Source: Pseudomonadota bacterium (lineage in GTDB: Bacteria; Pseudomonadota; Gammaproteobacteria; Burkholderiales; Sulfuriferulaceae). Taken from it: a stretch of 6,773 nt of DNA. The DNA lies in the NCBI GenBank assembly GCA_021790625.1, contig JAJYGL010000064.1, positions 1 to 6,773 on the forward strand, read 5' to 3'. The notes beneath the pieces were generated by a model. The model did not search any database. It was not told the DNA's origin and saw only the letters and a list, made by a program, of their open reading frames with translations. Below, piece after piece: positions 1 through 4,992 of the stretch. Both the position numbers and the translations under genes were made by a program. The first letter of the stretch is position 1. Each line of letters begins with the position of its first letter.

Positions 1-404
1 TAAATGAAAGCAAAGCGCCAGTCTCTACCGTTCTCGATGAGACGTACAAGGTCGCGATTACCCGGTTCGACCGGCGTATTCGCGTCGGCGGCATGGCAGA
101 GCTGGTTGGTTTCGATTTGCGACTGGATTATCGCCGGCGCGCGACACTGGCCATGGTAACGGACAGCCTGTTTCCGGGGAGCTGCGATTTGCCGCAGGCG
201 AGTTTTTGGGCGGGTTTGCGTCCGATGACGCCACGAGGCTTGCCCTTGATTGGCGCAACCCGTCACGGCAACGTGTGGCTCAATACAGGGCACGGCACAT
301 TGGGGTGGACGATGGCTTGCGGGTCGGCACGGATGCTGGCAGACCGCATGGCCGGTCGGAAACCGGAAATTCCGGAGATGGCCTTTATGCCGGAATCCGT
401 ATGA
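1..404 (+). CDS. dadA: D-amino acid dehydrogenase, C-terminal part (partial, cut by left edge)
   Basis: The open frame starts at base 3 in mid-gene and ends with TGA at 402-404, giving about 133 residues; the family is usually about 415-435 residues, so only the last third is here. Visible family marks are the stretch APVSTVLDETYK near the start, ITRFDRRIRVGGMAE, the GLRPMTPRGLPLIG block, and the flavin-contacting GHGTLGWTMACGS motif followed by LLADRMAGRKPEI-like residues close to the end. DadA is an FAD-dependent, membrane-associated enzyme that oxidatively deaminates D-amino acids (D-alanine best known) to 2-oxo acids and passes electrons to the respiratory chain. In many proteobacteria it works with the alanine racemase DadX in L-alanine catabolism; no dadX is visible here. 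The gene converges on the DUF4197 gene, with 9 bases between the stop codons. Identification is strong; the N-terminal Rossmann motif cannot be checked. Confidence 0.93.
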   Translation, partial: NESKAPVSTVLDETYKVAITRFDRRIRVGGMAELVGFDLRLDYRRRATLAMVTDSLFPGSCDLPQASFWAGLRPMTPRGLPLIGATRHGNVWLNTGHGTLGWTMACGSARMLADRMAGRKPEIPEMAFMPESV

Positions 405-410
405 TTTTTT
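369..410 (+). terminator. possible intrinsic terminator overlapping the end of dadA
   Basis: ATTCCGG at 369-375 can pair with CCGGAAT at 390-396 (7 pairs, 14-base loop), and a run of six T at 405-410 lies directly after the dadA stop. An alternative small palindrome, CCGGAAATTCCGG at 363-375, competes for the same bases. The 8-base gap between stem and T-run is longer than in a textbook terminator, so this is only plausible. It would keep dadA transcripts from running into the opposing gene. Confidence 0.3.
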
Positions 411-413
411 GTG

Positions 414-1205
414 TTACAAAGCGCCAAAAACCTTGCTGATCAAGGCGCTGCCAGCGGCAACCGGATTCGCGCGAATGGCGCTTTCTTCGTCACCGATGGC
501 CTGATACAGGCGGCTGAGCGCCTGTTGTGTGATGTAGCTGTCCAAGCTGGATTCATCTGGTTTGATGAGGCCGAATTGTGCCGCTTCGCCGGCGTAACGG
601 TCATAAATTTTCGCCAGTTTGACTTTGGCGGTGGCTTGGCGGGCGATGGGCAAAAACTTTTGCGTCAATGGCGCTTCGGTTTGCTGGCGGAAATAATCGG
701 TAGCCGAGTGTGGGCCACCAGTCAGGATGTTCTTGGCGTCGACCAGCGTCATGTGTTTGATAGCCTGAACCAGTAATGTTTTGGCCTGCGGAACGGCGGC
801 TTCAGCCGCACGGTTGATGGCGAGGTCGAGTGCGTCTGCCTGTCCGCCGAGACCCGCCATATGCATCAGGTCGCTGGCTTTTTGCAGGGAAGGTGGCAGA
901 GGGATGCGCCATTTTGGACTGCCATAAAAGCCGTCCGTCCGACCCAATGTGCTGACGGCGCTGTCTACCCCCTTGTTCAGCGCGGCCTTCAGACCGGCAC
1001 CGACTTCGCCATTGTTCATGCTGGCAAGAGCAGCCGAGTTGCTGTTCGGGCTGTTCTGAGGGGGACTACCGGGCGACAGATTTTGTTGCAGGGTGCCGTT
1101 CAGCTGATTTTCCAGATTATTGAGATCAAAGGCCAGGCTTGGGGCGGAAGCCGTCAACAAAACGAGACTGGCGATGAATAATTCAGCGGTTCCACGGGGT
1201 TTCAC
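414..1205 (-). CDS. exported DUF4197 family protein
   Basis: The product has 263 residues. The GTG start at 1205-1203 is supported by AGGAG at 1215-1211, five bases upstream. A signal peptide is clear: MKPRG n-region, hydrophobic core about residues 8-20, and likely signal peptidase I cleavage after SLA at residue 25, so the mature protein should be periplasmic or surface-associated. Residues about 37-58 form a low-complexity Q/N/S/P linker. The rest matches the DUF4197 pattern: GLKAALNKGV (71-80), STLGRTDGF with IPLPPSLQK (85-109), NRAAEAAVPQA (131-141), MTLVDAKNILTGG (152-164), ATDYFRQQT (168-176), ITQQALSRLY (225-234) and EESAIRANP with the terminal LISKVFG. The family has no assigned biochemical function that I know of. 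It overlaps the orn stop codon by 4 bases (GTGA), so it is very likely co-transcribed and translationally coupled with orn. Family call is confident; function unknown. Confidence 0.88.
   Translation of the reverse strand: MKPRGTAELFIASLVLLTASAPSLAFDLNNLENQLNGTLQQNLSPGSPPQNSPNSNSAALASMNNGEVGAGLKAALNKGVDSAVSTLGRTDGFYGSPKWRIPLPPSLQKASDLMHMAGLGGQADALDLAINRAAEAAVPQAKTLLVQAIKHMTLVDAKNILTGGPHSATDYFRQQTEAPLTQKFLPIARQATAKVKLAKIYDRYAGEAAQFGLIKPDESSLDSYITQQALSRLYQAIGDEESAIRANPVAAGSALISKVFGAL
420..449 (-). terminator. possible terminator hairpin at the 3' end of the orn-DUF4197 unit
   Basis: Read on the minus strand, CCTTG (bases 445... within 441-445 as CAAGG on +) pairs with CAAGG (431-435 as CCTTG on +) around a 5-base loop and is followed at once by five U (A-run 426-430 on +). 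A second, mutually exclusive stem pairs the 6-base arms 444-449 and 420-425. Both lie within the last codons of the DUF4197 gene. The 5-bp stem is short, so termination strength is doubtful. Confidence 0.3.
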
Positions 1206-1768
1206 GCAGGCTCCTTTTGCGTGTCGATGCTGAGCAGATATTCCCGGTAATGTTTTAGTTCGGTTATCGAGTCATAAATATCGGATAGCGCTTCGTGTTT
1301 GCTGTCTTTGGTAAAGTTTTTGGCGATGGCGGGTTTCCAGCGTTTGGCGAGTTCCTTGAGTGTGCTGACATCAAGGTTGCGATAGTGGAAGTAGTCTTCC
1401 AGTGCAGGCATGTAACGAGCAAGAAAACGTCTGTCCTGACAGATGGAATTGCCACACATTGGCGATGTACGTGCCGGGACGTGCTGTTTCAAGAAATCCA
1501 GCATCTGCGCCTGTGCATCGGCTTCAAGCAATTGACTGGCCTTGACTTTGTCGATCAGGCCGGATTTGCCGTGCGTACCTTTGTTCCAGCTGTCCATGCC
1601 ATCCAGTACAACGTCAGGTTGGTGAATGATCAGTACCGGCGCTTCGGCAACGGTTTCCAATGCATTGTTGGTGATGACGAGTGCGATTTCCAGAATGCGG
1701 TCTGTGTCCGGTTGTAGTCCGGACATTTCCATGTCAATCCAGATCAGGTTGTTTTGATCTTGAGGCAT
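1202..1768 (-). CDS. orn: oligoribonuclease (DEDDh 3'-5' exoribonuclease)
   Basis: The product is 188 residues, close to the usual 180-185. Orn hydrolyses very short RNAs, mainly dinucleotides, to mononucleotides; in many proteobacteria it also clears pGpG, the linear product of c-di-GMP hydrolysis. The five DEDDh catalytic residues are all present and fall at the same numbers as in the E. coli enzyme: D12 and E14 in IWIDMEMSGL, D112 in CGNSICQDRRF, and H158 and D163 in KHEALSDIYDSI. The family hallmarks MDSWNKGTHGKSGL (58-71), LDVSTLKELAKRW (132-144) and YREYL (173-177) are also seen. The position just before D163 is Ser where Asp is common; this is not a catalytic change. The ATG at 1768-1766 has a weak GGAAA (1779-1775) six bases upstream. 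Its stop overlaps the start of the DUF4197 gene. It is divergent from the M48 peptidase gene. Confidence 0.96.
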   Translation of the reverse strand: MPQDQNNLIWIDMEMSGLQPDTDRILEIALVITNNALETVAEAPVLIIHQPDVVLDGMDSWNKGTHGKSGLIDKVKASQLLEADAQAQMLDFLKQHVPARTSPMCGNSICQDRRFLARYMPALEDYFHYRNLDVSTLKELAKRWKPAIAKNFTKDSKHEALSDIYDSITELKHYREYLLSIDTQKEPA

Positions 1769-1794
1769 TTATCGTTTCCGTCGTGTCGAAAGCC

Positions 1795-1808
1795 AAATTG
1801 TGGCATAA
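1795..1808 (+). repeat. 14-base direct repeat, copy 1 (AAATTGTGGCATAA)
   Basis: The copy near orn is identical over 14 bases to the one at 1944-1957, 149 bases away and in the same orientation. On the minus strand it reads TTATGCCACAATTT, which includes a CACAAT hexamer about 30 bases from the orn start that could act as a -10 box. Whether it is a protein-binding site, a duplicated promoter piece or chance cannot be told. Confidence 0.6.
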
Positions 1809-1943
1809 ACAGAATTTTTTTGCTTGCCTGACGTGCTTGTTCATGGCGGTAGGGGTCTGGTTGCGCGTCAGCGGTTCCTTAACCTGAAAGAAACCGTTTT
1901 GATAACGTGTGGCGTCCATTCCATTCTTTACAATGGCTGGAGA

Positions 1944-1957
1944 AAATTGTGGCATAA
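1944..1957 (+). repeat. 14-base direct repeat, copy 2 (AAATTGTGGCATAA)
   Basis: The copy directly upstream of the M48 peptidase gene ends 7 bases before the chosen ATG. With the next base it forms TGG-CATAAT, an extended -10-like element. If that were the used promoter, transcription would start at or next to the ATG and the message would be leaderless or nearly so. Confidence 0.6.
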
Positions 1958-1964
1958 TTCTCTT

Positions 1965-3215
1965 ATGGATATGGTGAAATGGTTGTTTTATGGTGGGGCG
2001 GTGGTGTTCGGCCTCGTGCGGGCTGTGTTGATTGTGCGGCAGATGCGTTACGTCTGGCGGCGACGTATGGACGTGCCGGAGGCCTTTGCTGCTCGTGTTG
2101 AGGCAACACAGCAGTTGCGTGCCGCCGAATATACACTGGCAAAAAACCGTCTGGCGTTGTGGCAACTTGCGCTGGAAATCGGGTTGTTGGTGCTGGCGAC
2201 CGGTTTGGGCGGGCTTTCTCGTCTGGCGCAGATTGTCACGTCCCTGTCGGTGCCGGGGTTATGGTCGGGTGTGTTATTACTGGTGAGCGTGATGGTTCTG
2301 GTCAGTGGCGCTGAATTGCCTTTGGAACTGTACCGTAAATTTGGTGTGGAAGCGCGTTTTGGTTTCAATACTGCGCGCTGGCGCGATGTATTGCGTGATA
2401 TGTTATTGCAGACCATGCTGGGTTTGGTGTTAGGGGTGCCGTTGATTTTTGCCATATTGTGGACGATTGCCCGTATGGGACAGCATTGGTGGCTGTACGC
2501 GTGGCTACTGTGGGTCGGGTTCAATGTATTGCTGATGGCGGTGTTTCCGGTGTGGATTGCGCCGTTATTCAACCGGTTTACGCCGTTGCCGGAAGGCGAA
2601 ATCAAAGACCGGATCGGTCGGCTATTGCAACAGTGCCGGTTTGCCGCAGAAGGTTTGTATGTCATGGATGGATCGAAACGCAGTCGACACGGGAATGCTT
2701 TTTTTACCGGTTTTGGTCATAATCGACGTATTGTGTTGTTTGATACTTTGCTGGAGCGCTTGCAGCCGGTAGAGATTGAAGCGGTGTTGGCGCATGAATT
2801 GGGGCATTTTTACCATCGGCATGTGTTGGGCAGGATGGTGGGTATTTTCGTTGTCAGTCTTGGTTTGTTATGGGGAGTGGCGCAGGTGATGCAGCATCCG
2901 GATTTTTTTATGGCGCTGAATCTGGGTTTGCCCAGCGCGCCCGTGGCGTTGGCTTTACTGTTGTTGGCGCTGCCGGTATTTTCTTTGCCGGTTCAGGTGT
3001 TGATCGGGATGTTGTCACGTCGGCAGGAATTTCAGGCGGACGACTACGCGGCAGAAAAAGTGGGCGCGCGACCTTTGATAGAGGCGCTGGTGCGCCTGTA
3101 TCGCGATAACGCTACCAGTCTTTACAGTGATCCGTGGTATTCGTTGTGTTTTGATTCTCATCCGAATGCGCAGCAACGGGTAACGCATTTGTTGGCGCAT
3201 GAAGTTGGTGTTTGA
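1965..3215 (+). CDS. M48A family membrane zinc metallopeptidase (Ste24/CaaX-protease-like)
   Basis: The product is 416 residues from ATG 1965, in the normal size range for bacterial Ste24-like proteins. An N-terminal multi-helix part (helices about 6-24, 66-85, 98-118, 148-170, 176-200) precedes the protease core, which has further helices about 288-307 and 324-349. The core shows DGSKRSRHGNAFFTGFG (235-251), the zinc motif HELGH (H277, catalytic E278, H281), the third zinc ligand E355 in RRQEFQADDYA, and SHPNAQQRV near the C terminus, all hallmarks of M48A. It should cleave peptides at the inner membrane; the eukaryotic relatives remove CaaX residues, but bacterial substrates are mostly unknown. 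The start is uncertain: no Shine-Dalgarno precedes ATG 1965, and the frame is open back to 1824. A TTG at 1947 lies just behind GGAGA (1939-1943) and would add six residues. The ATG fits best because the first membrane helix follows at once. A cytochrome c gene follows 32 bases downstream, probably in the same transcript. Confidence 0.92.
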   Translation: MDMVKWLFYGGAVVFGLVRAVLIVRQMRYVWRRRMDVPEAFAARVEATQQLRAAEYTLAKNRLALWQLALEIGLLVLATGLGGLSRLAQIVTSLSVPGLWSGVLLLVSVMVLVSGAELPLELYRKFGVEARFGFNTARWRDVLRDMLLQTMLGLVLGVPLIFAILWTIARMGQHWWLYAWLLWVGFNVLLMAVFPVWIAPLFNRFTPLPEGEIKDRIGRLLQQCRFAAEGLYVMDGSKRSRHGNAFFTGFGHNRRIVLFDTLLERLQPVEIEAVLAHELGHFYHRHVLGRMVGIFVVSLGLLWGVAQVMQHPDFFMALNLGLPSAPVALALLLLALPVFSLPVQVLIGMLSRRQEFQADDYAAEKVGARPLIEALVRLYRDNATSLYSDPWYSLCFDSHPNAQQRVTHLLAHEVGV

Positions 3216-3235
3216 ACGTTGTGCAAAAATTTTTC

Positions 3236-3240
3236 AGGAG
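3236..3240 (+). promoter_or_regulatory. ribosome binding site of the cytochrome c gene
   Basis: AGGAG sits seven bases before ATG 3248. This decides the start, against an in-frame TTG at 3212 that overlaps the peptidase stop and would put 12 extra residues in front of the signal peptide. Confidence 0.8.
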
Positions 3241-3247
3241 TAATGGC

Positions 3248-3562
3248 ATGAAAATACGGGTTTTAACAGGTTTGGCAGGTTTGGTGGGTTGTTTTGTGAG
3301 TGTGGCTGCATTGGCTACGGCACCAGTCGATCCGGCGGCAGGCAAGGTGTTGCTGGAAAAATCGTGTATGGCTTGTCACGCTGCGAAGTTTGGTGGCGAT
3401 GCTACGCGTGTTTATACTCGCCCGGATCGCAAGGTGAAATCCTATCCACAACTACTGGCCAGAGTACAGGCGTGTAGTGCGCATACCAACACAGGCTGGT
3501 TTCCGGAAGACGAAGCCAATGTGGCGGCATATTTGAATCAGAAGTTTTATAAATTCAAATAG
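3248..3562 (+). CDS. small exported monoheme c-type cytochrome
   Basis: The product is 104 residues with a Sec signal peptide: MKIR n-region, hydrophobic core about 5-22, likely cleavage after ATA at residue 25, leaving a mature protein of about 79 residues in the periplasm. A single heme-attachment motif, CMACH (C40, C43, H44), gives covalent heme c with H44 as the proximal ligand. The C-terminal part, WFPEDEANVAAYLNQKFY (84-101), resembles a group of small proteobacterial cytochromes with YTRPDRKV and WF-E--VA-YLN signatures, whose role I cannot name. The mature chain has no Met other than M41 inside the heme motif, so the usual Met distal ligand is absent; H79 is the only other His, and C76 is a further candidate. 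It lies 32 bases behind the M48 peptidase gene and probably shares its transcript. Electron partners are unknown. Confidence 0.88.
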   Translation: MKIRVLTGLAGLVGCFVSVAALATAPVDPAAGKVLLEKSCMACHAAKFGGDATRVYTRPDRKVKSYPQLLARVQACSAHTNTGWFPEDEANVAAYLNQKFYKFK

Positions 3563-3568
3563 CGATCT

Positions 3569-3604
3569 CGCGCCAACGGTATACCGAGATTGACTGTTGG
3601 CGCG
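3569..3604 (+). terminator. strong hairpin between cytochrome c and pelG, likely terminator
   Basis: CGCGCCAAC at 3569-3577 pairs perfectly with GTTGGCGCG at 3596-3604. In plus-strand RNA the stem extends by G-U, G-C and U-A to 12 pairs with a 12-base loop; on the minus strand the same G-U position becomes a C-A mismatch, so the structure favours the rightward transcript. TTTTT (3616-3620) follows after 11 bases, inside the pelG end, while minus-strand U-runs are poor. A competing stem ATCTCG/CGAGAT (3565-3570 with 3585-3590) and the palindrome GGTATACC (3578-3585) lie within it. It sits between convergent genes, so it may act in both directions. Confidence 0.6.
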
Positions 3605-3612
3605 GTTGTTGG

Positions 3613-4992
3613 TCATTTTTCTTCCTGGAGCATGAAAGTTTCATACTCCAGTATGGAGAATTTTTTGTCCAGCCAGTATAGTCCCGTGGCGACGACGATC
3701 AGCAGGGAAACGGCGAAACCGTAGCCATACCAGTCTGCGCCGAGACGGATACTGAGCAGGCTCAACAGCAGGTTGAGCAGGACAAACAGGCCGGTGAGCG
3801 AGAGGCTGATTTTTCGTTCGTCCAGATAAAACAGGATGTTCAGGATGCCGAGAAAAACGACCTGTAATCCGGAAGCGACGACGTCGATATATAACAGGGA
3901 CGTATAATACTCCGAGATACCTACCCAGCGCAGAAATGCCGGTGCGGCAACAAAGGTGATAAGCACGGCAATTGCCTGGATTTTGATAATTTCAAAGATG
4001 CCTTGTTTGGCGGTGGATACCATTTCGTCGCGTAATTCTTCGATTTGCTGTAAGGTTCCACCGTTGCGGATGGCGTCGTAGAATTTTTGGTAGTATTCGA
4101 CAAAGTCGGTTTCCATGCGCACCAGAAATGCTGCCATGCCGGGAATGATGGATAAATAGGCGAGAAAAATCGGCAGATCATAAATGAGCGAGCCGTGAAA
4201 AATGCCGATGATGGACTGACTGGTCGACGGCGCGTACCAAAACACATATTTGTCAATCCATACCCCAAGATTAAAGAAAAATCCGGTCCAGATCAGTGCG
4301 GGATACATGCGCTTTTTCCGGATGAAATCAAATTCGATGAAATGATTGGATGGGTAAAAATAAAAGACAAAACCCAGTATGCCGGTCAGCAGTACAAAAT
4401 GCCCGGCCAGCACACCGGCTAACAAGCCATTCAAGCCCACATGTCGTAACAGAAAAGCGGTCAGTACGGCAGTGCTGTAACCCAATGCAAACATGGTGAC
4501 GATGGTTTTGTAGTTTTTCATGCCAGACAGAAAAATGGTGGCGATCCAGATGTCGCACAGCACGACAAAATTACTGACGAGCAAAATACGGTACATCAGG
4601 CTTTGTTGCGAGAAACCCAACAGGGCAAGCAAGGTACCCAGAATACCGGAAACGAGGGTGGTAATGAGGATGGCGCCCAACAGACTGGGCAGGACACGGT
4701 TATCCTGTTTTTCATACAGACGGTCGGCAATATAGCGGGTAAACCCAAGTTGCAGAAAACCGGTCAGGATGAGACTCATGGCGATGAGGTGGGTGACGGT
4801 AACTTGAAACTGGGTGATGAGCAGATGGGGAAAAACGCTGCTAAGACTCAACAGGCCGATGATAAGGATACCCACGATGGATAATATCCATGGGCCTGAG
4901 CTGATGATGCCGGCATACGCATAAGCGGTGAAGACGGACAGGTAACTGTCGTGTCGCAGTATCTTGCGAATCTCAAATCCGATGCCAGCCAT
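3613..4992 (-). CDS. pelG: Pel exopolysaccharide inner-membrane transporter PelG
   Basis: The product is 459 residues, close to the roughly 456 of the Pseudomonas aeruginosa protein. The N terminus MAGIGFEIRKIL is the family signature, followed by SSGPWILSIV. I count 12 hydrophobic segments: about 24-49, 63-83, 102-125, 133-156, 162-182, 187-211, 230-250, 265-290, 335-355, 366-388, 395-417 and 421-440, as expected for a polysaccharide transporter of the Wzx/MATE-like superfamily. GVWIDKYVFWYAPST (243-257) and the charged cytosolic stretch at about 295-333 between helices 8 and 9 are further family features. PelG works with PelD, PelE and PelF in the synthase complex to move Pel (a GalNAc-rich cationic polymer in P. 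aeruginosa) across the inner membrane. Its ATG shares one base with the pelF stop (TAATG), and AGGA lies ten bases upstream. It is the last gene of the operon, as in known pel clusters. Confidence 0.95.
   Translation of the reverse strand: MAGIGFEIRKILRHDSYLSVFTAYAYAGIISSGPWILSIVGILIIGLLSLSSVFPHLLITQFQVTVTHLIAMSLILTGFLQLGFTRYIADRLYEKQDNRVLPSLLGAILITTLVSGILGTLLALLGFSQQSLMYRILLVSNFVVLCDIWIATIFLSGMKNYKTIVTMFALGYSTAVLTAFLLRHVGLNGLLAGVLAGHFVLLTGILGFVFYFYPSNHFIEFDFIRKKRMYPALIWTGFFFNLGVWIDKYVFWYAPSTSQSIIGIFHGSLIYDLPIFLAYLSIIPGMAAFLVRMETDFVEYYQKFYDAIRNGGTLQQIEELRDEMVSTAKQGIFEIIKIQAIAVLITFVAAPAFLRWVGISEYYTSLLYIDVVASGLQVVFLGILNILFYLDERKISLSLTGLFVLLNLLLSLLSIRLGADWYGYGFAVSLLIVVATGLYWLDKKFSILEYETFMLQEEK

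Larger units (their letters stand above)
1769..1964. promoter_or_regulatory. divergent control region between orn and the M48 peptidase gene
   Basis: These 196 bases separate two outward-facing genes and must carry the promoter of at least one of them. Contents: a 14-base exact direct repeat near each end; three TGTGGC hexamers (1799-1804, 1908-1913, 1948-1953) in the same orientation; a run of seven T at 1815-1821; and candidate -10 elements for rightward transcription at 1929-1934 (TACAAT) and 1953-1958 (CATAAT with an extended TGG in front). A TTGATA hexamer at 1899-1904 resembles a -35 box but is badly spaced for either. I see no convincing small gene here, although the peptidase frame stays open upstream to 1824. 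Confidence 0.55.

Noticed and set aside
1843..1887. Possible 14-codon peptide ORF in the divergent control region
   Set aside because: It has no ribosome binding site and no recognisable sequence, and it overlaps the region expected to hold promoters.
2048..2665. Open frame of 205 codons on the minus strand opposite the M48 peptidase gene
   Set aside because: Its composition is rich in Asn, Ser, Arg and Pro without domain marks; it is a shadow of the peptidase coding frame.
3212..3247. Upstream TTG start for the cytochrome c gene, overlapping the peptidase stop
   Set aside because: It would put 12 residues in front of a normal signal peptide, while ATG 3248 has a well-placed AGGAG.
3281..3292. 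Lipobox-like LVGC in the cytochrome leader (C15), suggesting a lipoprotein
   Set aside because: The hydrophobic core continues past the Cys to a good ATA cleavage site, and a 14-residue leader would be unusually short.
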